A stretch of 64,000 nt of DNA from Polytrichum commune (Eukaryota; Streptophyta; Polytrichopsida; Polytrichales; Polytrichaceae). The notes beneath the pieces are model-generated. The model searched no databases. It was not told the origin of the DNA and was given only the letters and a program-made list of their open reading frames with translations. How positions within the stretch are numbered: the first letter of the stretch is position 1; each line of letters starts with the position of its first letter. A program made the translations under genes and the position numbers. Shown here one piece after another: positions 33,898-45,700 of this stretch. Where the stretch lies: positions 2,108,001 to 2,172,000 of the forward strand of contig OX485804.1 of NCBI GenBank assembly GCA_950295325.1. Direction: 5' to 3'.

Positions 33898-34264
33898 CAA
33901 CAAGTGATCGGGGCCGGGCCTCAGTGGATGATATTATTGGCGTCGGCATTTGATAATTATTCTTTGTGACCACCTGCACGCGGGGACGCCAATCATTCTC
34001 TTTCGAAAGACCATCGTGCATTGTTGCGATGCACTCGTGCATCATTTTCATCCCTTTAGCCAGCCGCCTGCAAAATAGGCGATGAGCCCGAGCCGAGCGT
34101 GCCGCTTCCTTCCGCCTCTTATATGCGAGGTAGACTCTCTCTGCTCCATCACTTGTCATAATGCCGATACTCGCTTCAGCTGGATCATGGGTCGACATAC
34201 TTTTCCTCCGCCCTGCAGCAAACATCCATACGTGCTCCTGCTGATTAGTAACACTCCCCGCCAA
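33898..34264 (-). CDS. Basic exon of A2 with strong splice donor
   Basis: The frame reads NQQEHVWMFAAGRRKSMSTH, then YKRRKEAARSARAHRLFCRR, KMMHECIATMHDGLSKENDW and RPRVQVV, ending RPRSLVG at a textbook donor GTAAGTT (33897-33891). The stretch KRRKEAARSARAHRLFCRRLAKG is highly basic. Positions 33677-34125 are identical to copy B, including about 220 bp of intron. The upstream part is frameshifted in A2. Confidence 0.55.
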
Positions 34265-35564
34265 TAGCTGATTCAGAAGATCGTTTATGTGGTCCTCTTG
34301 ACAATTATGCGAGAAGTCGCATGGAATTTATGTAGCAAACTGTTCCAATGATGGGTGGAGGCAAAGGAAAAGAACATGAACTGAGAATGACATGATGCGC
34401 CATACGAACCATCAACCTATAACATGTACGCTAGACTTTGGACACTGGGTTGCCCCAAGAAGAATGACAAATTTGCACGTCAGTTTCTTGAGGAGAATTG
34501 TGCTTATGTACAAAATCTCAGCTTGTAATGAAGACTCGGGGAAAACAAAACGACTGGAGATGTATACCACAGAAACCATCAGCCATGTACATTCTTTCGA
34601 AATTCATGGTAGGTAGCAAGGAGAGTGACAGAATGTGTTGCGCTTGAGTATTATGAGCAGGTCGATCGACAGGAATTTATGATGACTTACTTTAACAATT
34701 AAGGTCACTGAACAAACCGAGGGAAGATGCAAGCTACATTAACCATCTGGCACCAACTATGTGTGTTCTGGTCATTAGGTTGTGAATAGAACATTGCCAA
34801 AATCAGCACATGAGCTTGATCGTGACCAGGTAGATAGGCAGAAACTTATGATGCAACAAACTTCCACAATGATAAAAGGAAAACACAACAAGAAAACGAC
34901 TGATTCAAATGTTTGCGACAAAACCACTGTGTTAGTAACTTGCAGGTTCGAGGAGAGCCTGCTCTACCTACCACAAAAGTCACAAAATCTAAAACTATAA
35001 AGTTTCACTCATGTAGCTGGAAACAACCTTCCCTGGCGAGATGATGAACACTATACCTGGTCTACAACTCCGACACATACACAAGAAGACAAAACTCCAT
35101 GGATGGAGGATTCAATTTTCCCCGTCTATTAGGTGATTTCTATCAACTCTTGCGATCAAAGACAAGATCGGCAACTTGCAACGTGGAGGAGTTATTCCTT
35201 CCGGTGCACGTTAACCCATCCGCACACACTGTAGCAGAAAATCCGTTAATAAGGGATTCAACAATCTGATGTATGTAATCATCATCCTTGATACACAACA
35301 AGGAACTTAAATCAGAGACAATTTCGTGCCTAAAAACCCATTACTAAATTCCAGTGGCTCATGTGAATTTGCTGGGAACTCTATCCATGCTTAAGGGGCA
35401 AACTCGCATACCCGAAAAATTCGCCACAGGTACTTGGAGACTTGTGCAACAACAAGAGTACACAAAGCCACCATAAAATCAGAAGAGGAGAGCGCACAGA
35501 GAGATTCAGTCAATGATGAGAGCAGGAAAGGTCCAAAATAAAGATAATGCAAATGAAGGATGGT

Positions 35565-35755
35565 CGTTAACGTGCATTTGTGGGCCCATAAGTTTTCCCC
35601 GATGTGTCAGGACAATGAGCTTGACAGTATTCAATCTGAGGCCGCCATCTGGCAGCAAGCAGAATATTATTCATAGAATTGCTACTACTAGCTGTGTGCC
35701 TTGAACAATGTGCGAACATGTGAGCAACCCAAATCATGCCATAACTGAACATTCC
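35565..35755 (-). promoter_or_regulatory. Conserved block of unit A2
   Basis: In the minus sense it carries a 61-codon ORF starting MFSYGMIWVAHMFAHCSRHT and ending GKTYGPTNAR, nearly the same as in A3 and B3. It ends at ATGCACGTTAACG. Confidence 0.5.
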
Positions 35756-35999
35756 GCTACAAATTTCATGTACGACTCTTATCCTTATTACCTATTCGAG
35801 AGAACTTGAGCGACAACTTTTGGTGGATGCACTGTTCGTATATACTTTGCTTCCCTGACACTGTAGATGTTGCTTTTGTCTTCAAGGTTTATCTTTGAGG
35901 GTTCAGAATTACCTCACAAGGTACGAGTCACATAAGGTGTAAGTTAGTACATCATTGCATGCATTAGATGGCCGTTTCTGCATGGAATTTGAACTTTGG

Positions 36000-37711
36000 T
36001 GGTAGAATGGGTAATATGGATATATTTGTGTGATTTGTATTTTTCTCTAGTGAAGTCAAAGCAACTTGGGTCATGTTTTTCTGAGCTTGTATGAGTTAGT
36101 GACGATATGTCTATTAATTGAAAACCGGACTTTCTTTTCTTCAAATTTCCTTCAACGAGGATGTGGCTCTCATATTAGGCTTCAAGTACAATTTACTGAG
36201 TCTACATAATCACACAAACTAAGATTCATGTATTTCACAATGTGGTTACTTTGAATAATATATGGTTACATTGAAGGCATGTAATTGAGCTAGCCCAATG
36301 CCCTCGGAAAGGATGGGAGTACACCTTATATTGCATCTTGGTCGTACATGACCAATACAAGGAAAATAAATTGATATTCGTGTCAATGCTTGAACACTGA
36401 GATTGCTTTTTCTTTTTTTATTATTATTAAAGAGTGTATTTTAATTAGATGATAAGCATCGAGGACATTTAAAACAAGACATGTGATTCTAAAATGAACA
36501 GGTTTTAAAAATGGTTGTCAATTTACAACTTCCTAGATTTTGCATTCGAGAATGAAGAGACATGCTCCACTTCAGATTTTGATCACTTTAAAATCAATGT
36601 CCATTTTAGGCTCACATATCTTAGACTATATCCATATGATGAAATTATTTTCCAGACAAAAAATGCTCACTATAATAATTATTGTAGTACAAAGAACTAT
36701 GTAAATAATAGAAACAACCATTGAGTAAATTTAATCAGATGCAAAACAAATTCAATTTGTGTTGAACTTGTGAGTGTCCAAATTTGTAGGGATTTAAGTT
36801 TTCCAGTGGCTTTTGAGATTTGGAGAAGGAGTCTCTTAGAGGTCTTAAAAAATGATTTCCATAATCTACATGATTGCAAGTTTTATGTTTTGATGTTTAA
36901 ATATTTTTGGTGTTTCCTTAGCTATCATTTTGGGCCATGTCTTGAAGCAAGTCGTCATCTCCACTTTGGTGGTTGATCCTTAGCCCTTAGACCTAACCAG
37001 TCCTTAGTTCTAAATACTTTAAATGAGTCTTGTTACATACTACTGAAGGTCTTTACTAGGAGTGATAATAAACAAAGCCACCAACCCCCCCCCCCACCCA
37101 ACCTCACCCATGGCATGAAACTGAGTTGCTTTACACCTTGTGCATTAAGCTCATACTCTAAGCCATCTTCGGTTTATGGACTTAAGTTATGCACCAAGTG
37201 CTATTGCTTTCTAACAAAGGTCATTTCTATTGAGTGATAATAAGGGCCCAGGTGGGAGAAAGGGGAGGAAAGGGGGAAGGGTTGGGGGTGGTACGGTCCA
37301 TTTTTCATTTTTTTAAGGGGTAGGCCTCAAGGGTGCACTCATGGGGTCAATGTAGAATAATCTATATACAACGGAAGACATGGTGATGATGGAGGTGAGG
37401 CCATCACCATGTTGGTCCCCACCGTTTATGTGAGACATTCCTAAAGAGGGGAGAAAGAAAGAAAGAAAGAACGAAAAGAATGTAAGTGAAAGAGAAAAGC
37501 TACAACATGAGCATGAGTAGGCCCCTATTAAAAACATTTTGGGGCATGCCCACATTCTATTGGATAACAATATAAGTCCTATGCACCCTATAATCATGTT
37601 GCAAAGGCAAGTGCTCGAAATAATATAAATTTGTGAGGTCTGCCAAATTTAGTTTTTGGATGCCCATTCGATTACATATTATTGTGTGTATTTAGGTTTG
37701 GTCATTTATAT
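36000..37711. other. Spacer between units A2 and A3
   Basis: Matches 55800-57490 of copy B. No gene is supported. A run of C (about 37087-37099) and an AGAA/GAAA microsatellite (about 37451-37480) occur. Confidence 0.4.
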
Positions 37712-38295
37712 AGAAGGGTGCAAGCATGGTAAAGTGGACCCAAAAAGTGCTCCGGTATACTAAAACCATAATTTTTTTGGTCAAAGGTGAAAAGTAATAG
37801 CAAAGTATTATTTAAATTATATTTCTTTTCATCATGACCTTTGTTGTTGTGTTAAATACTCAAATGAAAAAAGTCAAGTTGATATCTCCAATACTAATCA
37901 TTAAAAGTGATGCTGAAAAGCACATGGTTGAGTCTGGTTTTGGAAATAGATTTCATGACCTTAACTATTTTGAAGTTGGAATTTTCTTTCATATTCCTTG
38001 AATTTGTCATCTAATTAAAACCACCAATTTAATGTAATTTTATGGTACTTTAAACAAATTTTAGATAGTCACTTGTTCAATATCACCACTTCTAACATAC
38101 TCTAAAATATTTAGACTTTTCTTGGAATTTTTTATGTCATGATAATTTTCTTGGCTTTGTAGATCAATATGTTTTTATATGTTTATGAGTTTTTTCTTCA
38201 CAAAATTCAAAGTTCGTGTGTAGTTTTGAATCACTTTCACTCAACACTAGGCAAAGATCAAAACATGTCCATTATGTTGTGCTTGCGCTCAGAAG
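37712..38295. mobile_element. TIR element, GGTGCAAGC family, copy 2, in copy A only
   Basis: The element (about 37716-38290) starts GGGTGCAAGCATGGTAAAGT and ends GTGCTTGCGCTC. It is flanked by AGAAG (37712-37716 and 38291-38295). Copy B at the same place reads TATATAGAAGACTACATATA uninterrupted (about 57495-57514), the empty site. The interior aligns with the element at 18683-19286 over most of its length (e.g. GATTTCATGACCTTAACTAT, TGGCTTTGTAGATCAATATG). The right end is more degraded than the left. The insertion is younger than the duplication, or was lost cleanly from B. Confidence 0.85.
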
Positions 38296-38813
38296 ACTTC
38301 ATATTTTGGCCCGGATGAATCAATGCACTAAAAACATTAGATGCACTAGCAACACACAATATGCTATTTGGGTCATATCAACTTATAGGGTTAGGGTTCT
38401 CACGGATTAAGGTTTAAAGTTGCTACTGATTTCTTTGCATACACAACATCCTCAAGACAATGGCCAACAACTAACAACACACACTTCACAAAAACAATGG
38501 GAATTGCTCACACTGCCACAAAACATTTTGTATGCATAATCCTCTAGGAGACGGTATCATGATGGCACACAATGTACACACACACGGTGCACTTCAAAAT
38601 AATCTACAACCTCATCGGAGCCCAAAATATCTACAAGAACAAAACTACCATGCATTGAACATCTCCAATATTAAGGTCCAAAACATTCCTCCCTCACTGA
38701 TCTCCAAAACTCAACTCCAACACCAGCAACAAGCCTTAAGCTACAACCATGGACGGAAGAACTGAGGATGCCACACTATAGAAGCAACAACCTTAAGAAA
38801 CTTTCAAACTTGC
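38296..38813. other. 3' region of unit A3
   Basis: Matches 57515-58025 of copy B. It is likely the 3' UTR of the F-box-like gene; no polyadenylation signal could be fixed. Confidence 0.4.
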
Positions 38814-39776
38814 ATGTCCTCATCCCTTAGTTGCATCTCCACCCATTGGGGCGGAATTGAAGTAGTTTTCCAATGCCTGCATTTCCTTGTCATGGTAAGG
38901 GTTGGGCTCCAGACTCTCACCCAAAACCCTCAAACCAAAAAAAGCAGCCCGTGTAGCATAGTGTTGGTTGGCTCACATTGCTTGATATCGGGCAAGCCAC
39001 TCTGGATGATTTCTAATCATTTGGCTCCAAGTAGTGCTCACAAGACGGAGCTTAGACAATTGAGCAGTAACCTCATCAAATGTACCTTCCAAAATCACCT
39101 TCAAAATGTGTTCCAAGAAAATCCATGAATAAGGGCTTTAACAATCTGATGAGTGTACTCAACATCCTTGATACACAACAAGCAAATTAAAATCAGAGAC
39201 AACTTCGAGCCTAGAAACACAGTACCCAATCCAAGTCGCTCATGTGAATTCACTGCGAACTCTATCCATGCTCAAGAGGCAAACTCACATTCCCGAAAAA
39301 GTCACAAGAAGTGCTTGGAGAGTTGTGCAACAGCAAGAGTACACACAGGCACCATAATTTCAGAGAGGAGAGTGCACAGAGAGATTCAATCAATGATGAG
39401 CTCAGGAAAGGTCCAAAATAAAGATAATGTAGATGAAGGAAGGTCGTTAACGTGCATTTGTGGGCCCATAAGTTTTCCCCGATGTGTCAGGACAATGAGC
39501 TTGACAGAATTCAATGTGAGCCCGCCATCTGGCAGCAAGCAGAATATTATTCATAGAATTGCTACTACTAGCTGTGTGCCTTGAACAATGTGCAAACATG
39601 TGAGCAACCCAGATCATGCCATAACTGAACATTCCGCTACAAATTTCATGAACAACTCTTATCCTTACCCTTTCGAGAGAACTTGAGCGACAACTTTTGG
39701 TGGACGCGCTGTTCGTATATACTTTGCTTCCCTGACACTGTGGATGTTGGTTTTGTCTTCAAGGTTTATCTTTGAG
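38814..39776 (-). pseudogene. Array unit A3, F-box-like gene lacking its 5' end
   Basis: The coding-like first exon (about 39776-39669, KINLEDKTNIHSVREAKYIR, ending ..VVAQVLSKG at donor GTAAGG) and the conserved block (39445-39635) are intact. The F-box-like exon survives only from about 39119 (FLEHILKVILEGTFDEVTAQ onward) to the stop at 38814. About 330 bp present in B3 (58326-58655), holding the leader, the acceptor and the start codon with LPPIPEDL, are missing. The junction shares AGAAAATCCATGAA with the distal side in B. Confidence 0.65.
39445..39635 (-). promoter_or_regulatory. Conserved block of unit A3
   Basis: Same block as 58986-59178 with few changes; the 61-codon ORF starting MFSYGMIWVAHM is open. 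Confidence 0.5.
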
Positions 39777-39789
39777 AGGTCAGAATTAC

Positions 39790-40852
39790 CTCACAAGGTA
39801 CAAGTCACTCAAGGTGTAAGTTAGTACATCATTGCATGCTTTAGATGGATGTTTGTGAGTGGAATTTGAACTTTGGTGGTAAAATGGGTAATAAGGATAT
39901 TTGTGTGACTAGTATTTCTCTAGTGAAGTCAAAGCAAGTAAGGTCATGTTGTTTTAAGCCTGTATGGGTTAGTTATGAGATGTCTAATTGAAAAACTGGA
40001 CTTTTCTTTCTTTCAATTTCCTTCACTGTGGATGTGGTTCTCATTGGCTTAATGTTCAATTTACTGAGTCTACCAAATCACAAAAAGGTAAGATTCACAT
40101 AACTTGGTGACTCTACATTCCTTGCACAATTTATACTCTTAGCCACGTGGTGGCTTCTACTTGGGGCAATACAAGTCAACACAGACCATAAATATCTAAG
40201 CTTGATGAGTTAGTTATGAACCTTCCAAAAAATTGTGGATGGAGGCTTGGAGCGTGCACCTGATAGGGGCAACCGGTAGCCTCTACATGAAGAGGTTCTT
40301 CACCGAATCTTTACTCATGCTTGCTCATGTTGGAGATGTTGTTTAGCTTATCCGTAAATCTTCAACATGATGGTTGTTCCTTGTCCTTTCAATTTTATTT
40401 CAAAGGGATCCAAATAAATCTAGAATATTTAAAGATTCAAGCTTGAATAATTTCATTGATACATGGTTTTGTATACTTGCAATTTCTTATTTTAAAGATT
40501 AGATCAAGAATACATTGTGTGTTCTTGGGACCATCAATATAATCAATGAAAATATTAGCACCAAGGTAACTGAATTTATAAGCATATTTATCTAAATAGT
40601 GTCGGTTGTCTTAGTAATTTAAGACATCTCTTGTTCTCCACACAATAATGCAAAAAACATATTGTTGCATTTGAGAATGTTGTTGATGATCTGTACATAA
40701 TGGATTTATAAATACTCCAAATTTACTTAAAAGTTGATTTTTAAAATTAGAGTCTACCAATGCTACAAAATCCTATGTCAAATAAGCTACATACATGTCC
40801 AATATGATTAATTTCAAACAGTATCACAGTGGCAAGTTTTTCTTGGTTTCAT
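39790..40852. other. Right end of copy A
   Basis: Matches the interval 59330-61651 of copy B except for the Mutator-like insertion there. Positions about 40225-40245 (CTTCCAAAAAATTGTGG) are the empty site of that element. No gene is supported. Confidence 0.5.
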
Positions 40853-42097
40853 ATTGAAGTATATTACATGCTCCCAATATGATTATAACTTTGACCATGT
40901 AAAAAAGAAAAACTTGGTGACAATTCTACTCATATTATAGATATTGCTGCATTTAGCATATGATATACCTACAATAAATTGGGAGAAAATCTTCGATCAT
41001 GATTAATTGAGCTAATAAGTATTGGTTATGGATATTCATTCTGAATGAGTTTATTTTCCATATGATCACATGGAAAGCTCAAGAACAACATCATAAGCGA
41101 GTTTGGTTGATTCAGACCTTGTGATGTGCACTTCTTTAAACAAGCATACCCTCTATGTTTAGAAGGTACTATAATTTTCCACGCCATACTTATAAATACC
41201 AATGTTCAATAAACAATTTACATACCTTATTTATTTTAACAATTCAAATTTTCCATAAATCTACTACCTTGTTCACTACCTGATTTCTTATTTTATGAAT
41301 TTTGAATGAGTTATCTCATTGGTATTCCTATACAATAAAAACATATTATACAAATTTAATATCCATGACTTTGAATGCACGTTATTAAAACATTATGAAA
41401 GTGCACCCCCCCCCCCCACTTTCCCCGAAGAATTATAGATGTATGCTATTCTCAAAGTATCTAAACTCTAAGGACCAAAACAAAGGTACTTAGGTAATTC
41501 TAGACTTTTGATGAGGTTGGAAAATAGCAGATAGTTTTTGGAATGTGTGAACACTCTTGCTTCCAGTGTCTGACTCATAATTTGGACTTGATGTGCATGC
41601 ATTAAACCTAGGTGTGATGACCATGGACATGATGCATACAAACATTTGACACCATAATTGTGAAGATATTAAAGCACGCATGCAACAATAATTTAGTCTG
41701 GAATTGACCAAAACTTCCTGAAACTATCTAAATACATGTTATACCACTTGAAAGGAGATAAATCATCCATATGGTTGCAATGCCCATTTCTACCAAAGCA
41801 TGAATTTTGAAGAAGTAATTATTACAGGTGTGACAACCAAAGCCCACCATGAAACTAACCATAAAATTAAGGGCAAAGATTCCAAGTGCGTGCTTATACG
41901 TACAGAATATTCTCTTGTATGTGAATATTGGTAGATTTTTTAAAATGTGTCCACATAGTTAGACTCCTTAGAGAATATAGGAGATCTACAGTTGTTTAAT
42001 GTTTAGTACTATCTAGAAAGTAACTTCAACATTGCGTGTCATGATATTTGTCAGGAGAATGATAGACATGGATATCTAGCAAAGTCCATTGTAAATA
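40853..42097. other. Spacer between copies A and B
   Basis: Single-copy within the window. A run of C near 41405-41419; no gene or TIR element seen. Either it was present at the ancestral junction or the duplication was not strictly tandem. Confidence 0.45.
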
Positions 42098-42117
42098 TGG
42101 AGGGTAGATGGTAGACA

Positions 42118-43600
42118 TGTGTTTACAAGGATATCTTTGAATTTGTTGCAGCCTTGGTCCACTTTAGCTGTCACACGCTTGTGGTTTGTATGATATTCAT
42201 TGTGAGATTCTTCATGTTGTATTGGTCATGTATGATCTTCCACATCTTTATACTGATGGTGTGTATCCATATTAGTAGGGCTCCTGAAAAGCATCATGGT
42301 TATAGCTGTGTAACATTTTGTGCCCTTGCCTTGGATCAATTGGGCACAATACGCCCATAAGCTCGGTGTTTTCAATTTCAACAAGCCTTCTTTGATGATG
42401 GTTTCTCTACTGCAAATTTATTTTAATTAGCGATACCAATGGCTACCTTTTTCACACTTTGTTCTATGTTTAAATAATAATTTTTAATATTTTCTTGGAA
42501 ATATATATAACTTGCCTCTACCAACAACTATCCTTCTCACTTTTATATAAGTTTCTTAAGCATGTTAAGCATAATAATAACCCATCTACCTCTCTTTGGC
42601 ATATCACACAAGGGAAATGCAATTATGTTATAATTTAAATTTTATAAAATATACCAATCATGAGCTTCCATTAACGCTGTCAAGAATTGTGAAAAGTTTT
42701 ATATTCACCAAACCTTATTCATTAAGTGTTGACATGCATTACCGGGGTCCTATTACCACTCAATGGCAGTCTCCACATTACCTCTATCCCATGATGGGAC
42801 AGAGCCAACAAAACAAAGGCATGCTCAAAATCTCAACACAAAACATAGCAATTGGTTCAGTTAATCATCAAACTCTCCACTAAATCAATCTATTAACCTT
42901 CTGTTATGGATTGTGATCCGTCTAATTCTTAGTAGCCCCAAAGACCATGGCACTCCCTCATGGTTCAATACTTACCTCTACTTCACATTCCATCATATCA
43001 CAACCTCGTTCAGATCTTGTCACTAGCAAACTTAGAATCTCTCTTCACATCTAAGGGCTCTAAACTCTGCAACAAGATGGTAAAAATGCAACAATTAGAT
43101 TCATACAAATAATCACGCCAAGAGCCTCGACTACCAAAGACCGAAGTCCTCCAGTTGAGCCAGTATTGAAGGTTGGTTCTGATGAATCGAACCTCTGCAG
43201 CAGATATCTGCACTCTGTATCTGGTTCAGAAAAGACATCATACAAATTAAAGTAGAGCCAAACCTAAAATCTCAACCCAACCCTGATCGTTTCAGATAAC
43301 TGTTAAACCCTCAATATTGACCGGCTAGGTGCAAGTCTGCCTTTATAATGAGTGCAACACTTGCACTTTATGCCCTGCAAGAGGCAAAAGAAAATTATTG
43401 CACACCAGTGTACCTCATTCATCCAACAAAAATAAACACCTGAGTAGACAAACATTGTTCCTTTGTAAACTAAAACCTAACTACACTGAAGATAATTCGA
43501 TCTCAAGATTAATAGCAAGTTCATTATGTAGAGTTTGGGGTGCCACAATCTACATGATACTTAAGATAGTCAATTTTACTCTATCTTGTAGCAAGCAGGG
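42118..43600. other. Left flank of copy B, no gene assigned
   Basis: Counterpart of 21224-22705. The minus-strand ORF at 43060-43245 is conserved with 22155-22340 apart from a few substitutions. Confidence 0.35.
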
Positions 43601-43920
43601 ATTCACATTCATGGAATTTCATCAACTTTTTAAACTTGTATATGTAGCTCCTTTGCTTGGAATTTTTTATCTCAATGCAAGAGAACAACCTCAAAGATAT
43701 TGAGGGTTTGTCACTTTTCTCTCACAACAATATTTGAAGTGAGAAGAATGATAATTTATTGATATCTTGGAATTTGTCATTGCATGGTTCATCGCGAGGG
43801 GGTTGAGAGATTAGAACCGGTGGTTAAGTGTAGTCCTCTCCTGTGATGGCTCCATTGATCTCGTGTGGACAAGTCACCATGCCAACAATTATGGATTTGC
43901 AATATAATGGATGATGCCTG

Positions 43921-43942
43921 CATATATATATATATATATATA
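43921..43942. repeat. (TA)n microsatellite in copy B
   Basis: CATATATATATATATATATA in B against CATATATACATATCAGG in copy A (24932): a copy-specific expansion. Confidence 0.85.
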
Positions 43943-43980
43943 AGGATCGTAACTAAATATCTAGTTATGTAATATGTCTA

Positions 43981-44901
43981 ATTGATTTTTGGAATATAGA
44001 AAGACTAAATTTTGTAGGTTAATTGTGCTTTACATACATACTATAAATACGGCATACATGCTAAAGATAGGTTGTTTTGGAAAAAAATAAAAATTGTTGC
44101 ATATCTACTGTTGAGGAATAAAATGTGATTTTCCTATGTGAGATTTTTGACATTAGATATGAGTTGATTGCATATCCACTATTGGTGAGAAGGAGGAATG
44201 AAAAGTGGTTTTCCCATGTAGGATTTTGATGGTTTTCTTAGAGAATTTCTTTCTTAATATTCTCATTTTATTTTTCCCTCCTAAGAGGGATGAAATCTAT
44301 AAATAATTCCCTCTGTGGCAAAATCTCCCTTTTGTAACAAAAATAACCAACTTACCTATTGACAAGGCAAGAATTAGAGTACTTTTCCCTTGAGGAAAAG
44401 CACTAAAAGCTCCTTATGGATGAATTAATATATTGCCCCCCTATTTACTTAGTGGGAAAACAGAGCTCCTCAGTAAAGAGCAACTCCTGCCTGCAGAGGG
44501 GTCAACAAAACTCTGAGAAGCTCCTTCTGGCCATTTGAGAACTTCTAGAGTTGATTTTGCTTAATATGTTTGATTACAACCAGAATGAAGCTTGAGAGCT
44601 CCTGAAGTCTAATCACATCTAGAGAAACAATGCAGTCTCGTTCCACAATGTAAATATTACATTCCATGAATATAGTTAAAATGTACATCATGGTTGGATT
44701 ACAGAAGAAACCCTCCATTACACTCAAGCAACATTTTGGGATTTCCAGCATTGATTCAAGGATACGTATGGAAAGAACCTAAACTACAATGCCACCCTGT
44801 TACTCGCTAGAAGGAGACTGCAGCTCATGGTAAAGCTCAGCAGCTCCTTCCTGCAGAGGGGTTAACCAGTGCATGATGAGCACACTTGAGAAATCCTGGA
44901 C
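43981..44901. other. Segment present only in copy B, with array 3' remnants
   Basis: Copy A goes from TATGTCTTAC straight into TGATGCGATGTGTG. The right part (about 44455-44900) contains CAGAGCTCCT.., GAGAGCTCCTGAAGTCTAAT and CTCGTTCCACAAT. These resemble the terminal region of unit 2 (GAGCTCGGACCTGAAGTCTC, GGTTCCACAATTACAT at 52110-52180), so it is another unit remnant. The left part (44104-44350) has duplicated TTTTCCYATGT words and a CTATAAATAA TATA-like site and could be LTR-derived. No ORF is supported. Confidence 0.45.
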
Positions 44902-45148
44902 CTGATGCGATGTGTGTCACACTACAACCATGCACAACCGGAATCAAAATAAATCAGGTGTTGTAAATTGAGTTCCAAAACTCCTGAGATTATCTTATCA
45001 CAGTGAAGAATATTTATCAGTCTGTAGTCTGCACGATAAACCTATACTCGATGTAAATTTCACATGAGGGTTGAAGCAATCAGCTGCTGTACAATAGTGA
45101 AATTGCTAGTCAAGTTTACTATTTTTGTAGTACTGGTATAATCTCCAA

Positions 45149-45700
45149 TTACCAGTAGGGTGGAGTATAACACTGCACATATGGATATTGTACGATGCCA
45201 ACTGGATATTGCAGCACATACCCAGGAGGGTATGGCAAATTCCCAGGAGATGGCAGATTCCCAGGAGGGTATGGCAGGTACCCAGGAGGGTATGGCAAAT
45301 ACCCAGGTGGATATGGCAGATACCCAGGTGGATATTGCACATATCCATGTACATCGTATGGAATTATATTTGGAGGCGGAGTATTGATGGCCGGAAGATG
45401 ATCATGCATGGCTGGGAGCTGGTGTTGGTCAGGAGCCAGTGTGTGGAATGGTGTGCCTTGCAACTGGTTGGGGGAGAAAATCTCTGCCAAAGGTGGTGAG
45501 ACGCCCGCTTGAGATTGCCCCCCTCCGACCATCTCTTGGTGGACATTCATGTTGCCGCCTTCACCCTGCACATCATCTAACACCGTTGATGCCAACAAGT
45601 TAATTGCCATCGAGGATATAGCCCCATGATGCTCATCAAAGAATTCACAGGCATGGCTAGAACATGGTGGTAACATGGTTGGACAGTAGAGGGCATTCAC
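45149..45700 (-). CDS. Terminal exon of B1 with expanded YPPGYLP repeats
   Basis: Same domain order as the A1 exon: FDEHHGAISSMAINLLASTV, LDDVQGEGG, Gln/Pro-rich middle, Pro/Tyr repeats. The repeat tail has YPPGYLP four times, then NLPSPGNLP and YPPGYVLQ, against about three units in A1. The middle has lost the segment PFQP (TPFHTLAPDQ here against TPFHTPFQPLAPDQ in A1). The DNA basis is tandem 21-nt units around CCAGGAGGGTATGGCA (45220-45330). Likely disordered; function unknown. Confidence 0.6.
   Translation of the reverse strand: MNALYCPTMLPPCSSHACEFFDEHHGAISSMAINLLASTVLDDVQGEGGNMNVHQEMVGGGQSQAGVSPPLAEIFSPNQLQGTPFHTLAPDQHQLPAMHDHLPAINTPPPNIIPYDVHGYVQYPPGYLPYPPGYLPYPPGYLPYPPGNLPSPGNLPYPPGYVLQYPVGIVQYPYVQCYTPPYW

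Larger units (their letters stand above)
32382..35900 (-). pseudogene. Array unit A2
   Basis: It contains the coding-like first exon near 35800-35895 (KINLEDKSNIYSVREAKYIR; donor degraded to AATAGGTAAT), conserved block 35565-35755, leader, acceptor GTAGGTAG followed by an AGGCTCTCCTC start near 34955, remnant of the second exon (MADGFCGI..), exon 34400-33898 and terminal exon 32830-32382. The exon at 34400-33898 carries 2 extra nucleotides near 34310 relative to B2, breaking KFHA..HNCQ..DHINDLLNQLL. The terminal exon carries a one-base shift near 32795 between SMVINFLAFM and DDVQGEGG. Both lesions make a normal product unlikely. Confidence 0.5.
21203..40852. repeat. Copy A of a 20-kb direct segmental duplication
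   Basis: The order of landmarks is the same in 42098-61651: 21241/42135, 22201/43106, 25257/45174, 27086/47058, 28532/48607, 33881/53694, 35565/55375, 38814/58020, 39447/58990, 40195/59737. Identity by eye is high throughout, with runs of hundreds of identical bases. Differences are point changes plus discrete insertions and deletions described separately. The right boundary is where AAGTTTTTCTTGG is followed by unrelated sequence. Confidence 0.92.

Noticed and set aside
44104-44350. Second solo LTR
   Set aside because: TGTTGAGG start, TATA-like site and duplicated TTTTCC words are suggestive, but no matching end and no target duplication were found.
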